Assembly (NCBI GenBank): GCA_017558105.1
Contig: JAFYWI010000009.1
Span: forward strand, 34,169 to 98,168
DNA: 64,000 nucleotides
DNA from: Clostridia bacterium
Lineage (GTDB): Bacteria; Bacillota; Clostridia; Christensenellales; Borkfalkiaceae
Direction of reading: 5' to 3'
Shown: piece by piece, positions 8,143-16,525 of the stretch
Position numbering within the stretch: the first letter of the stretch is position 1
Layout: each line of letters opens with the position of its first letter
Notes under the pieces: generated by a model
Seen by the model: the letters and a program-made list of their open reading frames with translations, nothing else
Database searches by the model: none
Told to the model about the DNA's origin: nothing
Position numbers and translations under genes: made by a program

Positions 8143-10605
8143 ATGAAAATAGTATTTTCAACCAAAAACGTAAGCAGGGCATCTTTTTTAGATACTTGTC
8201 GTTTCGCTTACGATTATGGTTTTGAAGGTTTTGAAATATACGATGCTATTAAAGAAAGAAGTAGCCATTACGATAGTATTTTAAGGCAAGATAAACTTGC
8301 AGATTCTAAAAGAAAATTGGTAAACAGGGGTCTTAAAGTTTCTGCACTTCGTATGCCTACTGCGTTAGATAATGAAGAAACTACCGAAGAAATTTTGGTT
8401 AAGTACGTAGAAATGGCATCTTCTTCTGGTGTAGCAAACGTAATAGTTTATATTGAAAACCAAGTTGAATTTAGTAAACTTAATAAAAAAATGGCAAAAG
8501 CAATTAAAGTTGCCGAAAAAGAAGACGTTAATATATTATTTGAAACGATAGGTTATTTGTCTAATACCGAAAAGGTTATAGAAATAATAAACAATTTTTC
8601 TTCTGCCGTTATTGGTGCGTCTTGGAACGTTAGGGGCACTTACTTTTGTGCTGGCGAAAGTGCAGAAGCAACTATTAAAACTTTAGGTGCATACATAAAA
8701 TACGTTCGTTTGGGCGATATGAAAAACGGCAAAACCGTTTTAATTGGTGAAGGCGATTTAGAAGTAGAAAAACTTATTAAAGCACTTTCTTCACTTAACT
8801 ACGAAGGGTATATTTGCGCCGCTTGGAACGAAGAAATTAACGATGCAGATATTGTTTTAACACATTTTGCTAACTATATTTCTTCATTTAGCCGTGAAAA
8901 GAAAAACACGGTAGGCGAATATTATAATAGGGCAAAAACGGGTACTTACCCTTGGAAGAAATACGACGTTATAGATTTAACTTTTTCGCAAGTATTAGAC
9001 GCAATGGTAGAAAACTACCCAGACCAATACGCGTTTAAGTTCCCTACGTTAGACTATACTAGAACGTATTTTCAATTCCGTAGAGACGTAGACGAGTGTG
9101 CGGCCGCTTTAATTTCTTTAGGTGTAAAAGCAGGCGACCACGTTGCCGTTTGGGCAACCAACTTGCCAGAGTGGTATATTACCTTTTGGGCTACCACTAA
9201 AATTGGTGCAGTATTGGTTACCGTAAACACTGCTTATAAAATTCACGAAATAGAATATTTGTTAAAGCAATCTGACACTCATACTTTGGTTATGATAGAG
9301 TATTGCAAAGACATTAACTATAAAGAAATTATAGAAGAACTTTGCCCAGAACTAAAAACGTTAGAACCGGGCAAACCATTATATTCTAAAGCGCTACCAT
9401 TTTTACGCAACGTAGTTACCGTTGGGTTTAATATGGAAGGTTGCTTAAATTACGAACAAATGCTTTCACGTGCAAGCCTTGTTCCACAAGAAGAAGTTAG
9501 AAGGCGCGCTTCGTTAGTTAAACCAGACGACGTTTGTAATATGCAATACACTTCTGGTACAACGGGCTTTCCTAAAGGCGTTATGTTAACGCACAGAAAC
9601 ATAGTTAACAATGGTAAAACCATTGGCGATAGAATGGATTTATCTACTGCAGATAGAATGATGATACAAGTTCCTATGTTCCACTGCTTTGGTATGGTAC
9701 TTTCTATGACTTCTATGATGACGCACGGTGGAACTTTATGCCCAATACCATATTTTTCACCAAAATCTTCTTTGGCGTGCGTAAACGATGAAAAAATAAC
9801 TTGCTTTAATGGTGTTCCAACAATGTTTATTGCAATGTTTAACCACCCAGATTTTGCTAAAACGGACTTTTCTTATATGAGAACGGGTATTATGGCAGGT
9901 GCAAACTGCCCAGCAGACTTAATGCGTAGGGCATCTGTTGAAATGAATATGAAAGAAATTATTTCCGTTTACGGACAAACTGAAGCATCACCAGGTTGCA
10001 CTATGGGCGAAGTTAACGAAGATTTAGACCATAGGGTAGAAACGGTTGGTAGTGCTTTCCCTGGCGTAGAGTGTAAAATTATAGACCCAGAAACTGGCGA
10101 AGAACTTCCAGACGGCGAAAGTGGAGAATTCGTTGCACGTGGCTTTAATATTATGAAAGGGTATTATAAAATGCCAGAAGCAACTGCTCAAGCAATAGAT
10201 AAAGACGGCTGGTTACACTCTGGCGATATTTGTTTAAGAACAAAAGACGGCTATTATAAAGTTACCGGCAGATTAAAAGATATGATTATTCGTGGTGGCG
10301 AAAACCTTTACCCACGTGAAATAGAAGAATTCTATTTAACCAACCCAAAAGTTAGGGATATTCAAGTAGTTGGCGTGCCAGATGAAAAGTATGGCGAAGA
10401 ATGTTGCGCTTGGATTATTCTTCATAAAGGCGAAACTTCTAACGAAACTGAAATGAAAGAATATGGCAACGCTTCTATAGCAAGGCATAAAGTTCCAAAA
10501 TACTTTATGTTCGTAGAAGAATTTCCTATGAACGCGGCAGGTAAAATTTTGAAGTATAAAATGCGCGAAATATCTGCTGAAAAATTAGGATTAAATAAAC
10601 AATAG
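8143..10605 (+). CDS. TIM-barrel (isomerase/epimerase-like) fused to acyl-CoA synthetase
   Basis: An 820-residue two-domain protein. Residues 1-255 look like the sugar phosphate isomerase/epimerase (AP endonuclease 2) TIM barrel, with FEGFEIYDA near the start and GEGDLEVEKLIKAL near the end. Residues about 275-815 are an AMP-forming acyl-CoA ligase with YTSGTTGFPKG (469-479), SVYGQTEASPG, GWLHSGDI and NAAGKILK with catalytic Lys801. The start lies one base after the LeuA-like stop and has AGGAGG inside the end of that gene, so the two are translationally coupled. Regulation by a Leu T-box suggests that it activates a leucine precursor such as isovalerate; this is inference. I do not recognise this fusion as a characterised enzyme. 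The barrel could prepare the acid for the ligase. Confidence 0.82.
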   Translation: MKIVFSTKNVSRASFLDTCRFAYDYGFEGFEIYDAIKERSSHYDSILRQDKLADSKRKLVNRGLKVSALRMPTALDNEETTEEILVKYVEMASSSGVANVIVYIENQVEFSKLNKKMAKAIKVAEKEDVNILFETIGYLSNTEKVIEIINNFSSAVIGASWNVRGTYFCAGESAEATIKTLGAYIKYVRLGDMKNGKTVLIGEGDLEVEKLIKALSSLNYEGYICAAWNEEINDADIVLTHFANYISSFSREKKNTVGEYYNRAKTGTYPWKKYDVIDLTFSQVLDAMVENYPDQYAFKFPTLDYTRTYFQFRRDVDECAAALISLGVKAGDHVAVWATNLPEWYITFWATTKIGAVLVTVNTAYKIHEIEYLLKQSDTHTLVMIEYCKDINYKEIIEELCPELKTLEPGKPLYSKALPFLRNVVTVGFNMEGCLNYEQMLSRASLVPQEEVRRRASLVKPDDVCNMQYTSGTTGFPKGVMLTHRNIVNNGKTIGDRMDLSTADRMMIQVPMFHCFGMVLSMTSMMTHGGTLCPIPYFSPKSSLACVNDEKITCFNGVPTMFIAMFNHPDFAKTDFSYMRTGIMAGANCPADLMRRASVEMNMKEIISVYGQTEASPGCTMGEVNEDLDHRVETVGSAFPGVECKIIDPETGEELPDGESGEFVARGFNIMKGYYKMPEATAQAIDKDGWLHSGDICLRTKDGYYKVTGRLKDMIIRGGENLYPREIEEFYLTNPKVRDIQVVGVPDEKYGEECCAWIILHKGETSNETEMKEYGNASIARHKVPKYFMFVEEFPMNAAGKILKYKMREISAEKLGLNKQ

Positions 10606-10625
10606 GCAAAAAAAAGGAAAGAAAT

Positions 10626-12188
10626 ATGACGGAAGCACAAATTTACATTTTAGTTGCTATTGGCGCATACGTAATAGCAATGACTTTAATTGGACTATTC
10701 AGTTTTAGAAAGGCCAAAAGTTTAGATAGTTTTTTGTTGGGCAATAGAAAGATTGGCGCGTGGATGACTGCTTTTTCTTACGGCACAACGTATTTTTCTG
10801 CAGTAGTTTTCGTCGGTTATGCAGGTCAACACGGCTGGAATATAGGCATTGGCGCTATTTGGATAGGTATTGGCAACGCAATATTAGGTTGCTTGCTTTC
10901 TTGGTTGCTTTTAGCCAACAAAACCAGAAAAATGACAAGGGCGTTAAATGCAAAAACTATGCCAGACTTTTTTGAAAAGCGCTATCAATCTAAGGGCTTA
11001 AAGTTAATGGCTTCTATAATTATTTTTATATTTTTAGTTCCTTATTCTGCCGCAGTTTATAAAGGCTTAGGCGCTATTTTTGGGGCAATATTCCCTAACG
11101 TTGAAGCATGGGTGTGGCTACTTATAATTGCTTGTGTAACTGCCGTATATTTGGTAATTGGTGGGTACATAGCATCTTCTTTAACAGATTTAATTCAAGG
11201 AATAATTATGATTGTTGGCATAATTGCCTTAGTTATAGTTGTGTTGCTACACGGCAACGTTGGTGGGCTACAAGGTTTAATAGAAAATTTAGGCAAGTTT
11301 GAAAGTGCTTTAGGTGACCCTAACCCAACTACTGGTAGCCAACTAACAAGTATTTTTGGTGGTTCTTCGTTTAAGTTCTTATGCGTTAATATTTTATTAA
11401 CTAGTTTTGGTACTTGGGGCTTGCCACAAATGATAGGTAAATTCTATGCCGTTAAAGACGCGCCTGCTATAAAAAGAGGAACTATTATCTCTACCATTTT
11501 CTGCTTAATAATAGGTTGTGGCGCATATTTAATAGGCGCTACTTCTCGCTTAATTTTAGGTGGGCAACTACCAGAAGGTGGTGTAGACGCAGTAATTCCA
11601 ACTCTACTAATTAAGGTGTTAGGAAACGGAACTTTTGGGCTAATTTTATTAGCCGTTATAGTAGTGTTATTGCTTTCTGCATCTATGTCTACGTTGCAGT
11701 CTGTTGTATTAACTTCTGCATCGGCAGTATCAGTAGACTTTATTCCTACCGTTATGAAAAAAGAAATAGAACCAAAAAAACAAATGCTATTAACTAGAAT
11801 TTTGTGTTTCGTGTTCGTTGCGTGTTCGTTTATATTCGCTACGTTAAACATACCAATTATAGTTAGCGTAATGTCTTTTTCTTGGGGTGTTGTTTCTGGT
11901 TGCTTTATCGGGCCATACCTTTGGAGCTTGTTTTCAAAGAAAACAACTAAAGCTGGTGTTTACGCCGGTATGATAGCAGGTTTATCAACGGTGGGCATTA
12001 TTACGTTAATAATAACCATAACTTCAGGTTTTTCGGTGGCAGCAAAAAGTTCGCCAGAAATGGGTGTTTTAGCAATGGCTGTTTCGTTAATAATAGTTCC
12101 AATAGTTAGCGCGTTAACTAAAAAGAAAACAAGTAAAGAAGAAGCCGAAAGGGTAGAAAACTTATTTAATTGTTATAAAGAAAATTAA
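10626..12188 (+). CDS. Sodium/solute symporter (SSS family)
   Basis: A 520-residue protein with about 13 hydrophobic segments and the SSS signature region near the N-terminus (FLLGNRKIGAWMTAFSYGTTYFSA). It should couple substrate uptake to the sodium gradient in the cytoplasmic membrane. Family members carry sugars, amino acids, short carboxylates and vitamins. It lies 20 bases behind the TIM-barrel/CoA-ligase fusion with AAAGGAAAG upstream of the start, so it is the last gene of the Leu T-box operon. The simplest reading is that it imports the acid which the ligase activates. A strong convergent terminator follows. Confidence 0.85.
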   Translation: MTEAQIYILVAIGAYVIAMTLIGLFSFRKAKSLDSFLLGNRKIGAWMTAFSYGTTYFSAVVFVGYAGQHGWNIGIGAIWIGIGNAILGCLLSWLLLANKTRKMTRALNAKTMPDFFEKRYQSKGLKLMASIIIFIFLVPYSAAVYKGLGAIFGAIFPNVEAWVWLLIIACVTAVYLVIGGYIASSLTDLIQGIIMIVGIIALVIVVLLHGNVGGLQGLIENLGKFESALGDPNPTTGSQLTSIFGGSSFKFLCVNILLTSFGTWGLPQMIGKFYAVKDAPAIKRGTIISTIFCLIIGCGAYLIGATSRLILGGQLPEGGVDAVIPTLLIKVLGNGTFGLILLAVIVVLLLSASMSTLQSVVLTSASAVSVDFIPTVMKKEIEPKKQMLLTRILCFVFVACSFIFATLNIPIIVSVMSFSWGVVSGCFIGPYLWSLFSKKTTKAGVYAGMIAGLSTVGIITLIITITSGFSVAAKSSPEMGVLAMAVSLIIVPIVSALTKKKTSKEEAERVENLFNCYKEN

Positions 12189-12201
12189 TATTAAAACGTA
12201 A

Positions 12202-12235
12202 AAAACGGCAAGGCTAAATTTAGCCTTGCCGTTTT
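12202..12235. terminator. Bidirectional terminator
   Basis: A near-perfect inverted repeat (AAAACGGCAAGGCTAAA and its complement) with A and T tracts on the two sides. It lies between the converging symporter and XRE genes and can serve both. Confidence 0.85.
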
Positions 12236-12263
12236 ACTTATAAAGTAAATAAATTTTAAAGTT

Positions 12264-12482
12264 TTATTTTTTTATATTCAATATATCGTCTGCCGAGCAA
12301 TCTAACACAGAGCATAGTTTTGCAAAAGTAGCAAGCATTGGTTGAGCCCTGCCTGAAAGATATTGAGAAACCGTTGCCCTTGAAACGCCAATAGCGTCGG
12401 CAATTTCGCTTTTTCTTAAACCAGATTGCTCTATTTCTTTTTTCAAGTTTTCAGTAATAATTAAATCTAAACTCTTTTCCAT
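12264..12482 (-). CDS. Small XRE-family transcriptional regulator
   Basis: A 72-residue protein that is almost entirely one helix-turn-helix: residues 12-66 include LRKSEIADAIGVSRATVSQYLSGRAQP. It should bind DNA as a dimer. It is divergent from a truncated SLOG gene, with a palindrome between them that is a good candidate operator. No Shine-Dalgarno is seen, and a TATAAT in its own sense (12489-12494) lies only six bases from the ATG, so the mRNA is probably leaderless and autoregulated. Confidence 0.82.
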   Translation of the reverse strand: MEKSLDLIITENLKKEIEQSGLRKSEIADAIGVSRATVSQYLSGRAQPMLATFAKLCSVLDCSADDILNIKK

Positions 12483-12493
12483 ATTTTAATTAT

Positions 12494-12510
12494 ATTAGGT
12501 AATGCCTAAT
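12494..12510. promoter_or_regulatory. Palindromic operator between XRE and SLOG genes
   Basis: ATTAGG-TAATG-CCTAAT is a perfect inverted repeat with further AT symmetry on both sides. It overlaps the predicted -10 region of the XRE gene, as expected for an autoregulatory site. Confidence 0.55.
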
Positions 12511-12545
12511 TATAATATACGTATTAATTAATTTTTTATTAAAAC

Positions 12546-12728
12546 ATGATGAAAACTTGTTGTATAATAGGTCATAGAGATTTTGAAAAAACTAAAGAGT
12601 TAGAGTTAAAACTAAATAATATATTGAAAGATTTAATTGAGAATAAAAACGTTACAAATTTTTTGTTTGGTAGCAAAAGTATGTTTGTTGATTTTTGTTA
12701 TGACATTACATTTTGTTTATTATATTAG
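12546..12728 (+). pseudogene. Truncated SLOG-domain (YoqJ/DUF1273-like) gene
   Basis: Sixty residues starting TCCIIGHRDFEKT and ending FLFGSKSMFVDFCYDI match the first third of SLOG-type proteins, whose Rossmann-like fold normally needs about 140 or more residues. The remainder is missing: the frame runs into a short unrelated tail and a TAG. SLOG proteins are thought to bind nucleotide-like signals. An XRE gene sits head to head with it. No ribosome site is evident. It is best read as a gene remnant next to the decayed tRNA copy. Confidence 0.6.
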
Positions 12729-12790
12729 TTATAATTTAAATTTTACTAAAACAAAAAGTTCAAATCTCAATTTACAACACAACAATAAAA

Positions 12791-12812
12791 CAACCACCCA
12801 AACGGGTGGTTG
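12791..12812. terminator. Hairpin terminator beside a decayed tRNA-Arg copy
   Basis: CAACCACCC-AAAC-GGGTGGTTG with AT tracts on both sides. In the minus sense it lies just beyond the 3' end of the degenerate tRNA-Arg copy, where the intact tRNA-Arg also has a terminator. Confidence 0.7.
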
Positions 12813-12818
12813 TTTTAT

Positions 12819-12945
12819 TGGCGCGCCGCAAGAGACACTCCTACGCTATCGCTACGTAGCACTAGCACGTCAGGTTAGCCCATTAAAGCCGTGCGAACTC
12901 CTGGCCTTTGGTTCCGTAGACCAACGCTCTGTGCCTAAAGCGTAG
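12819..12945 (-). pseudogene. Degenerate tRNA-Arg(ACG) copy
   Basis: On the minus strand, 12905-12930 is identical over 26 bases to the anticodon arm of the intact tRNA-Arg (13161-13186). Similarity continues into the variable and T-arm region (AGGaGTTCG). About 50 extra bases then intervene before a 3'-end-like GGCGCGCCAAT at 12819. The acceptor and D-arm do not pair. A further tRNA 3'-end fragment (TGGCGCACCAT on the plus strand) lies at 13051-13061. Confidence 0.6.
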
Positions 12946-13097
12946 CGAAGAAATACGATTGACGGACTATCTTGACGGAGCTTGCAGTTTCCAGCTGAGC
13001 AAAATAGTAAAATGAAAAAGATAACTTGTTTTATAGTTGTCTTTTTTGATTGGCGCACCATGACCTTTGTTAAGGCTACGGTCGGTTTGCAAAATAA

Positions 13098-13127
13098 AAA
13101 GGCTACCCACAAGAGTAGCCTTTTTTT
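13098..13127 (-). terminator. Terminator for tRNA-Arg
   Basis: AGGCTAC and GTAGCCT arms around an eight-base loop, with T tracts, directly beyond the CCA end of the tRNA. Confidence 0.75.
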
Positions 13128-13130
13128 AAT

Positions 13131-13207
13131 TGGCGCACCATAAGCGGCTCGAACGCCTAACCTTTGGTTCCGTAGACCAACGCTCTATCCAATTGAGCTA
13201 ATGGTGC
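13131..13207 (-). tRNA. tRNA-Arg (anticodon ACG)
   Basis: A complete cloverleaf on the minus strand: acceptor GCACCAT/ATGGTGC, discriminator G and an encoded CCA. The anticodon loop CTACGGA gives ACG, normally edited to ICG to read CGU, CGC and CGA. Confidence 0.97.
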
Positions 13208-13294
13208 AAATACAATATTTGCTAAAATGCTTAAATATTGTATATCATTTTATTTTATTTGTCAAACACATTTACAAAATAATTTTTTTATTTA

Positions 13295-15115
13295 TTAAAA
13301 TTGTAAAACGGCTTTAATTCTTCTAACGCCAGAAGAAGAACTTTCTTCCTTTTTAATTATAAACTTGCCAAGTTCAGCCGTGTTCTTTACGTGTGGGCCA
13401 CCACAAATTTGGTAATCTATATCTCCAATTTTGTAAACGGTAACCATTTGGTCGTTAGAAGTTGGGTTAAACACGCCGTAAGCCCCCATTTCAATAGCCT
13501 TTTCATAAGGTAGTTCTTCAATAACCACGTCTAATTTTTGGTTAATTACGTCGTTAACGAAATTTTGTAATTCAATAATTTCTTCTTCAGTCATCTTGTG
13601 GTCTAAGTTAAAGTCGAAACGAAGCCTTTCTTCAGTTATATTAGAGCCTTTTTGTTCCGTTTGGTTGCCAAACATTTTTCTTAAACCTGCAAGCATAATA
13701 TGTGTTGCCGTGTGATATTTGGTTGTGGTTTCCGTTTGTTCAGTTAAGCCACCTTTTGCCTTTTCGCCTTGTGCTTTAGAAAGTTCTTGGTGAGTCTTAA
13801 ACGCTTCGTTAAAGCCAACTTCATCTACCGTATAGCCTTTTTCAGTAGCAAGTTCAATAGTTAATTCTAGTGGGAAGCCAAAAGTATCGTATAGCCTAAA
13901 CGCTTGTTTGCCAGAAATAGTTGTTTCTTTTATATAGTTAGCGTCTTTTTGAGCCATAAAAGCATTTTTTCTTTCAATGCCGAAAATACACTTTTCAAAC
14001 TCTTTCATACCAGCCGTTAGGGCAGATTCAAACTTTTTAATTTCCTTAGTAATTTCTTCTAAAATATAATCTTCTTTTTCTACTAATAGTGGGTATGCTT
14101 CGCCGTAAATTTTTTCAATAAAAATTTTAGCAACTTCTAACATACAAGTAGATTCAACACCAAGGTTTTTGCAATACCTTATTGCTCTACGAAGAAGTCT
14201 TCTTAAAATATAACCAGCACCCGTGTTAGATGGCACTATTCCGTTTTTGTCGCCAATAAGCATAACGGCAGTTCTAGTGTGGTCTGCAATAATACGCATA
14301 CATTTTTTAGCAACTTCGTCAGTTTCGTAGTTTTTATTAGAAACTTGTTCTAAATATTTAATGGTGTCTATAAAAAGGTCTGTTTTATAGCCGTCGTCTA
14401 AGCCGTTTAAGAAAAGTAAAAGCCTATCTAAACCAAAACCCGTATCTACGTTTTTATTTTCTAATTCTTTATATTTGCCACCTTCTAACTTTTCGTATTG
14501 CATATAAACGTCGTTGCCAATTTCAACGTAGCGATTGCTAGTTAAAAAGTCAGAAGAATCTTTTCCGTCTTCTCTAGGGTAGAACCACTCGTTATCTGGC
14601 CCGCAAGGAGTACCTATAGTGCCTTCTAATTCCCACCAGTTGTTTTCTTTATCTAAAAAGAAAATATTTTCTTCTTTTATGCCTAATTCTTTTAGGTAGC
14701 TAGCAGTTTCGTTATCTTTAGGCGCACTTTCGTTTCCTTCAAAAATGGTAGAACAAATTTTATCTTTATCAAAACCCAAAACGGTGGTTAAAAATTCAAA
14801 AGACCAAGCCGTTTTTTCCTTCTTAAAATAGTCGCCTAAAGACCAGTTGCCCATCATTTCAAAGAAAGTGAAGTGGGTAGCATCGCCAACAGAATCGATA
14901 TCAACGGTTCTAACACAACCTTGAACGTTGCAAAGCCTTGTGCCCATAGGGTGTTTTTTGCCAAGTAGGTAGGGCATAAGTGGTTGCATACCAGCAACGT
15001 TAAACATAACCCCGGTAGAGCCGTCGCCAATAAGCGAAACAGCACCAATATTTACGTGGCCTTTGCTTTCGTAAAATTTAATCCATTTATCTCTTAATTC
15101 TTTAGATGTAAACAT
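13295..15115 (-). CDS. alaS: Alanyl-tRNA synthetase, short form without C-Ala domain
   Basis: A 606-residue class II enzyme that charges tRNA-Ala. The catalytic core (about 1-240) is followed by the tRNA-binding region and an editing domain with HTATH (468-472) and CGGPH (571-575), which supply the zinc ligands that clear mischarged Ser and Gly. Usual bacterial enzymes have about 870 residues and end in a C-Ala domain after a coiled coil; this one stops just after the editing domain. The ending RRIKAVLQF is natural for that domain, so it is a short form and not a truncation. It is the last gene of the minus-strand cysE-cysS-alaS run, 14 bases behind cysS. Confidence 0.95.
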   Translation of the reverse strand: MFTSKELRDKWIKFYESKGHVNIGAVSLIGDGSTGVMFNVAGMQPLMPYLLGKKHPMGTRLCNVQGCVRTVDIDSVGDATHFTFFEMMGNWSLGDYFKKEKTAWSFEFLTTVLGFDKDKICSTIFEGNESAPKDNETASYLKELGIKEENIFFLDKENNWWELEGTIGTPCGPDNEWFYPREDGKDSSDFLTSNRYVEIGNDVYMQYEKLEGGKYKELENKNVDTGFGLDRLLLFLNGLDDGYKTDLFIDTIKYLEQVSNKNYETDEVAKKCMRIIADHTRTAVMLIGDKNGIVPSNTGAGYILRRLLRRAIRYCKNLGVESTCMLEVAKIFIEKIYGEAYPLLVEKEDYILEEITKEIKKFESALTAGMKEFEKCIFGIERKNAFMAQKDANYIKETTISGKQAFRLYDTFGFPLELTIELATEKGYTVDEVGFNEAFKTHQELSKAQGEKAKGGLTEQTETTTKYHTATHIMLAGLRKMFGNQTEQKGSNITEERLRFDFNLDHKMTEEEIIELQNFVNDVINQKLDVVIEELPYEKAIEMGAYGVFNPTSNDQMVTVYKIGDIDYQICGGPHVKNTAELGKFIIKKEESSSSGVRRIKAVLQF

Positions 15116-15129
15116 AATTATTACCTATA

Positions 15130-16518
15130 TTATTTCTTTTCTAGAGTATAGCCGTCTTTACTATCTTTAACAAGGTAGCCAAGTTCTGCTAATTTATTTC
15201 TAAGTTCATCGCTTTTAGCCCAGTCTTTATTTTGCCTTGCAACAAACCTTTGTTCTGCAATTTTTAAAACTTCTTCTGGAATTTCTACCTTTTCAACTTT
15301 GTTATATCTATTAACGAATTCTTTTGCATTCGCCTTAAATAAACCAAGTAGGGCGTAGGTGTTTTTAATTTGGTTAATATCTGCACCAGCCGTGCTATCG
15401 TTAGCGTTTATTTTTGCCTTAATGCTCTTAAAATAACCGTAAAGGTTGCTTATGGCAAGGGCAGTATTAAAGTCGTCGTCCATAGCCAAGTTAAAATCGT
15501 TATCTATATTTTGGTTTTCGCCCTTAATTTCAAATTTTTCTTCGGCAAGGGCTATTAAAGAATAAAAATCTACCAAATGTTTTTCTGCATCTGGAAAAAG
15601 GTTGTCGGTAACGTTAATATCTCCCCTATAATTCGTTTGAAGTAGGGCAAGTTTAATAGTTTCTGGCGAATATTTATCTAAAAGGTCTTTTAAGAATAAA
15701 CTATTTCCTAAAGACTTACTCATTTTTTGCCCGTTAACTTTAATTAAGCCGTTATGAATCCAAAACTTAGCAAATTGTTTGCCGGTTAATGCTTCCGTTT
15801 GGGCAATTTCGTTTTCGTGGTGAGGGAAAATTAAATCTCTGCCACCGCCGTGAATATCTATTTGGTCGCCAAAAGCCTTTCTGTTCATAGTAGAACATTC
15901 TATGTGCCAACCAGGTCTGCCTTTGCCCCAAGGAGATTGCCAATAAGGTTCGCCTTCTTTTGCAGATTTCCATAGCGCAAAGTCTAACGGGTTTTTCTTA
16001 TTTTCTTCGTTATCTATTCTAACGCCGTTCATAGCGTCTTCTAAGTTTCTATGAGAAAGGTTGCCGTAAGAAGCAAAACTTTCTACGCTAAAATACACGT
16101 CGCCTTTTTCGGTGGCGTACGCATGCCCTTTTTCTATTAGGGTAGAAACGAAAGCAATAATATCTTCAATACAAGTGGTAGCCTTTAGCCAAACGTTAGG
16201 TTCGTCTACTTGAAGCCTTTGCATTTGTTCGTCTATATTTTCTATCATTTTTAGGGCAAACTCATCGGCAGGAATACCCGTTTCGTTAGATTTAGCAATA
16301 ATTTTATCGTCTACGTCGGTGTAATTTCTTGCATAAGTTACTTCGTAGCCTTTCTTTTCTAAATATTTTCTAATAATATCGTAAATAAGTGCTTGGTAGG
16401 CGTGCCCAATATGTGCTTCGCCAGAAACGGTTATACCGCAAGCATACATTTTTACTTTTCCTTCAACTAAAGGTATAAATTCTTGTTTTTTACCTGCTAA
16501 GGTGTTATAAATTCTCAT
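15130..16518 (-). CDS. cysS: Cysteinyl-tRNA synthetase
   Basis: A 462-residue class I synthetase of normal length. It has the zinc-binding Cys27 in YACGIT, the HIGH motif at 36-39 and KMSKS near 264-268, then the C-terminal helical anticodon-binding region (DWAKSDELRNKL). It charges tRNA-Cys in the cytoplasm. It lies seven bases downstream of cysE, a common pairing in Bacillota that links cysteine synthesis with its use in translation. Confidence 0.97.
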   Translation of the reverse strand: MRIYNTLAGKKQEFIPLVEGKVKMYACGITVSGEAHIGHAYQALIYDIIRKYLEKKGYEVTYARNYTDVDDKIIAKSNETGIPADEFALKMIENIDEQMQRLQVDEPNVWLKATTCIEDIIAFVSTLIEKGHAYATEKGDVYFSVESFASYGNLSHRNLEDAMNGVRIDNEENKKNPLDFALWKSAKEGEPYWQSPWGKGRPGWHIECSTMNRKAFGDQIDIHGGGRDLIFPHHENEIAQTEALTGKQFAKFWIHNGLIKVNGQKMSKSLGNSLFLKDLLDKYSPETIKLALLQTNYRGDINVTDNLFPDAEKHLVDFYSLIALAEEKFEIKGENQNIDNDFNLAMDDDFNTALAISNLYGYFKSIKAKINANDSTAGADINQIKNTYALLGLFKANAKEFVNRYNKVEKVEIPEEVLKIAEQRFVARQNKDWAKSDELRNKLAELGYLVKDSKDGYTLEKK

Positions 16519-16525
16519 AAAAAAC

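Noticed and set aside
11444-11851. A 135-codon minus-strand frame
   Set aside because: It is antisense to the symporter, and its hydrophobicity follows from the complement.
12637-12945. A 102-codon frame across the decayed tRNA region
   Set aside because: It crosses a terminator and a tRNA fragment, has no ribosome site and no recognisable protein motif.
12870-13112. An 80-codon minus-strand frame over the tRNA copy
   Set aside because: It reads through tRNA-derived sequence and a terminator, so it is not a credible gene.
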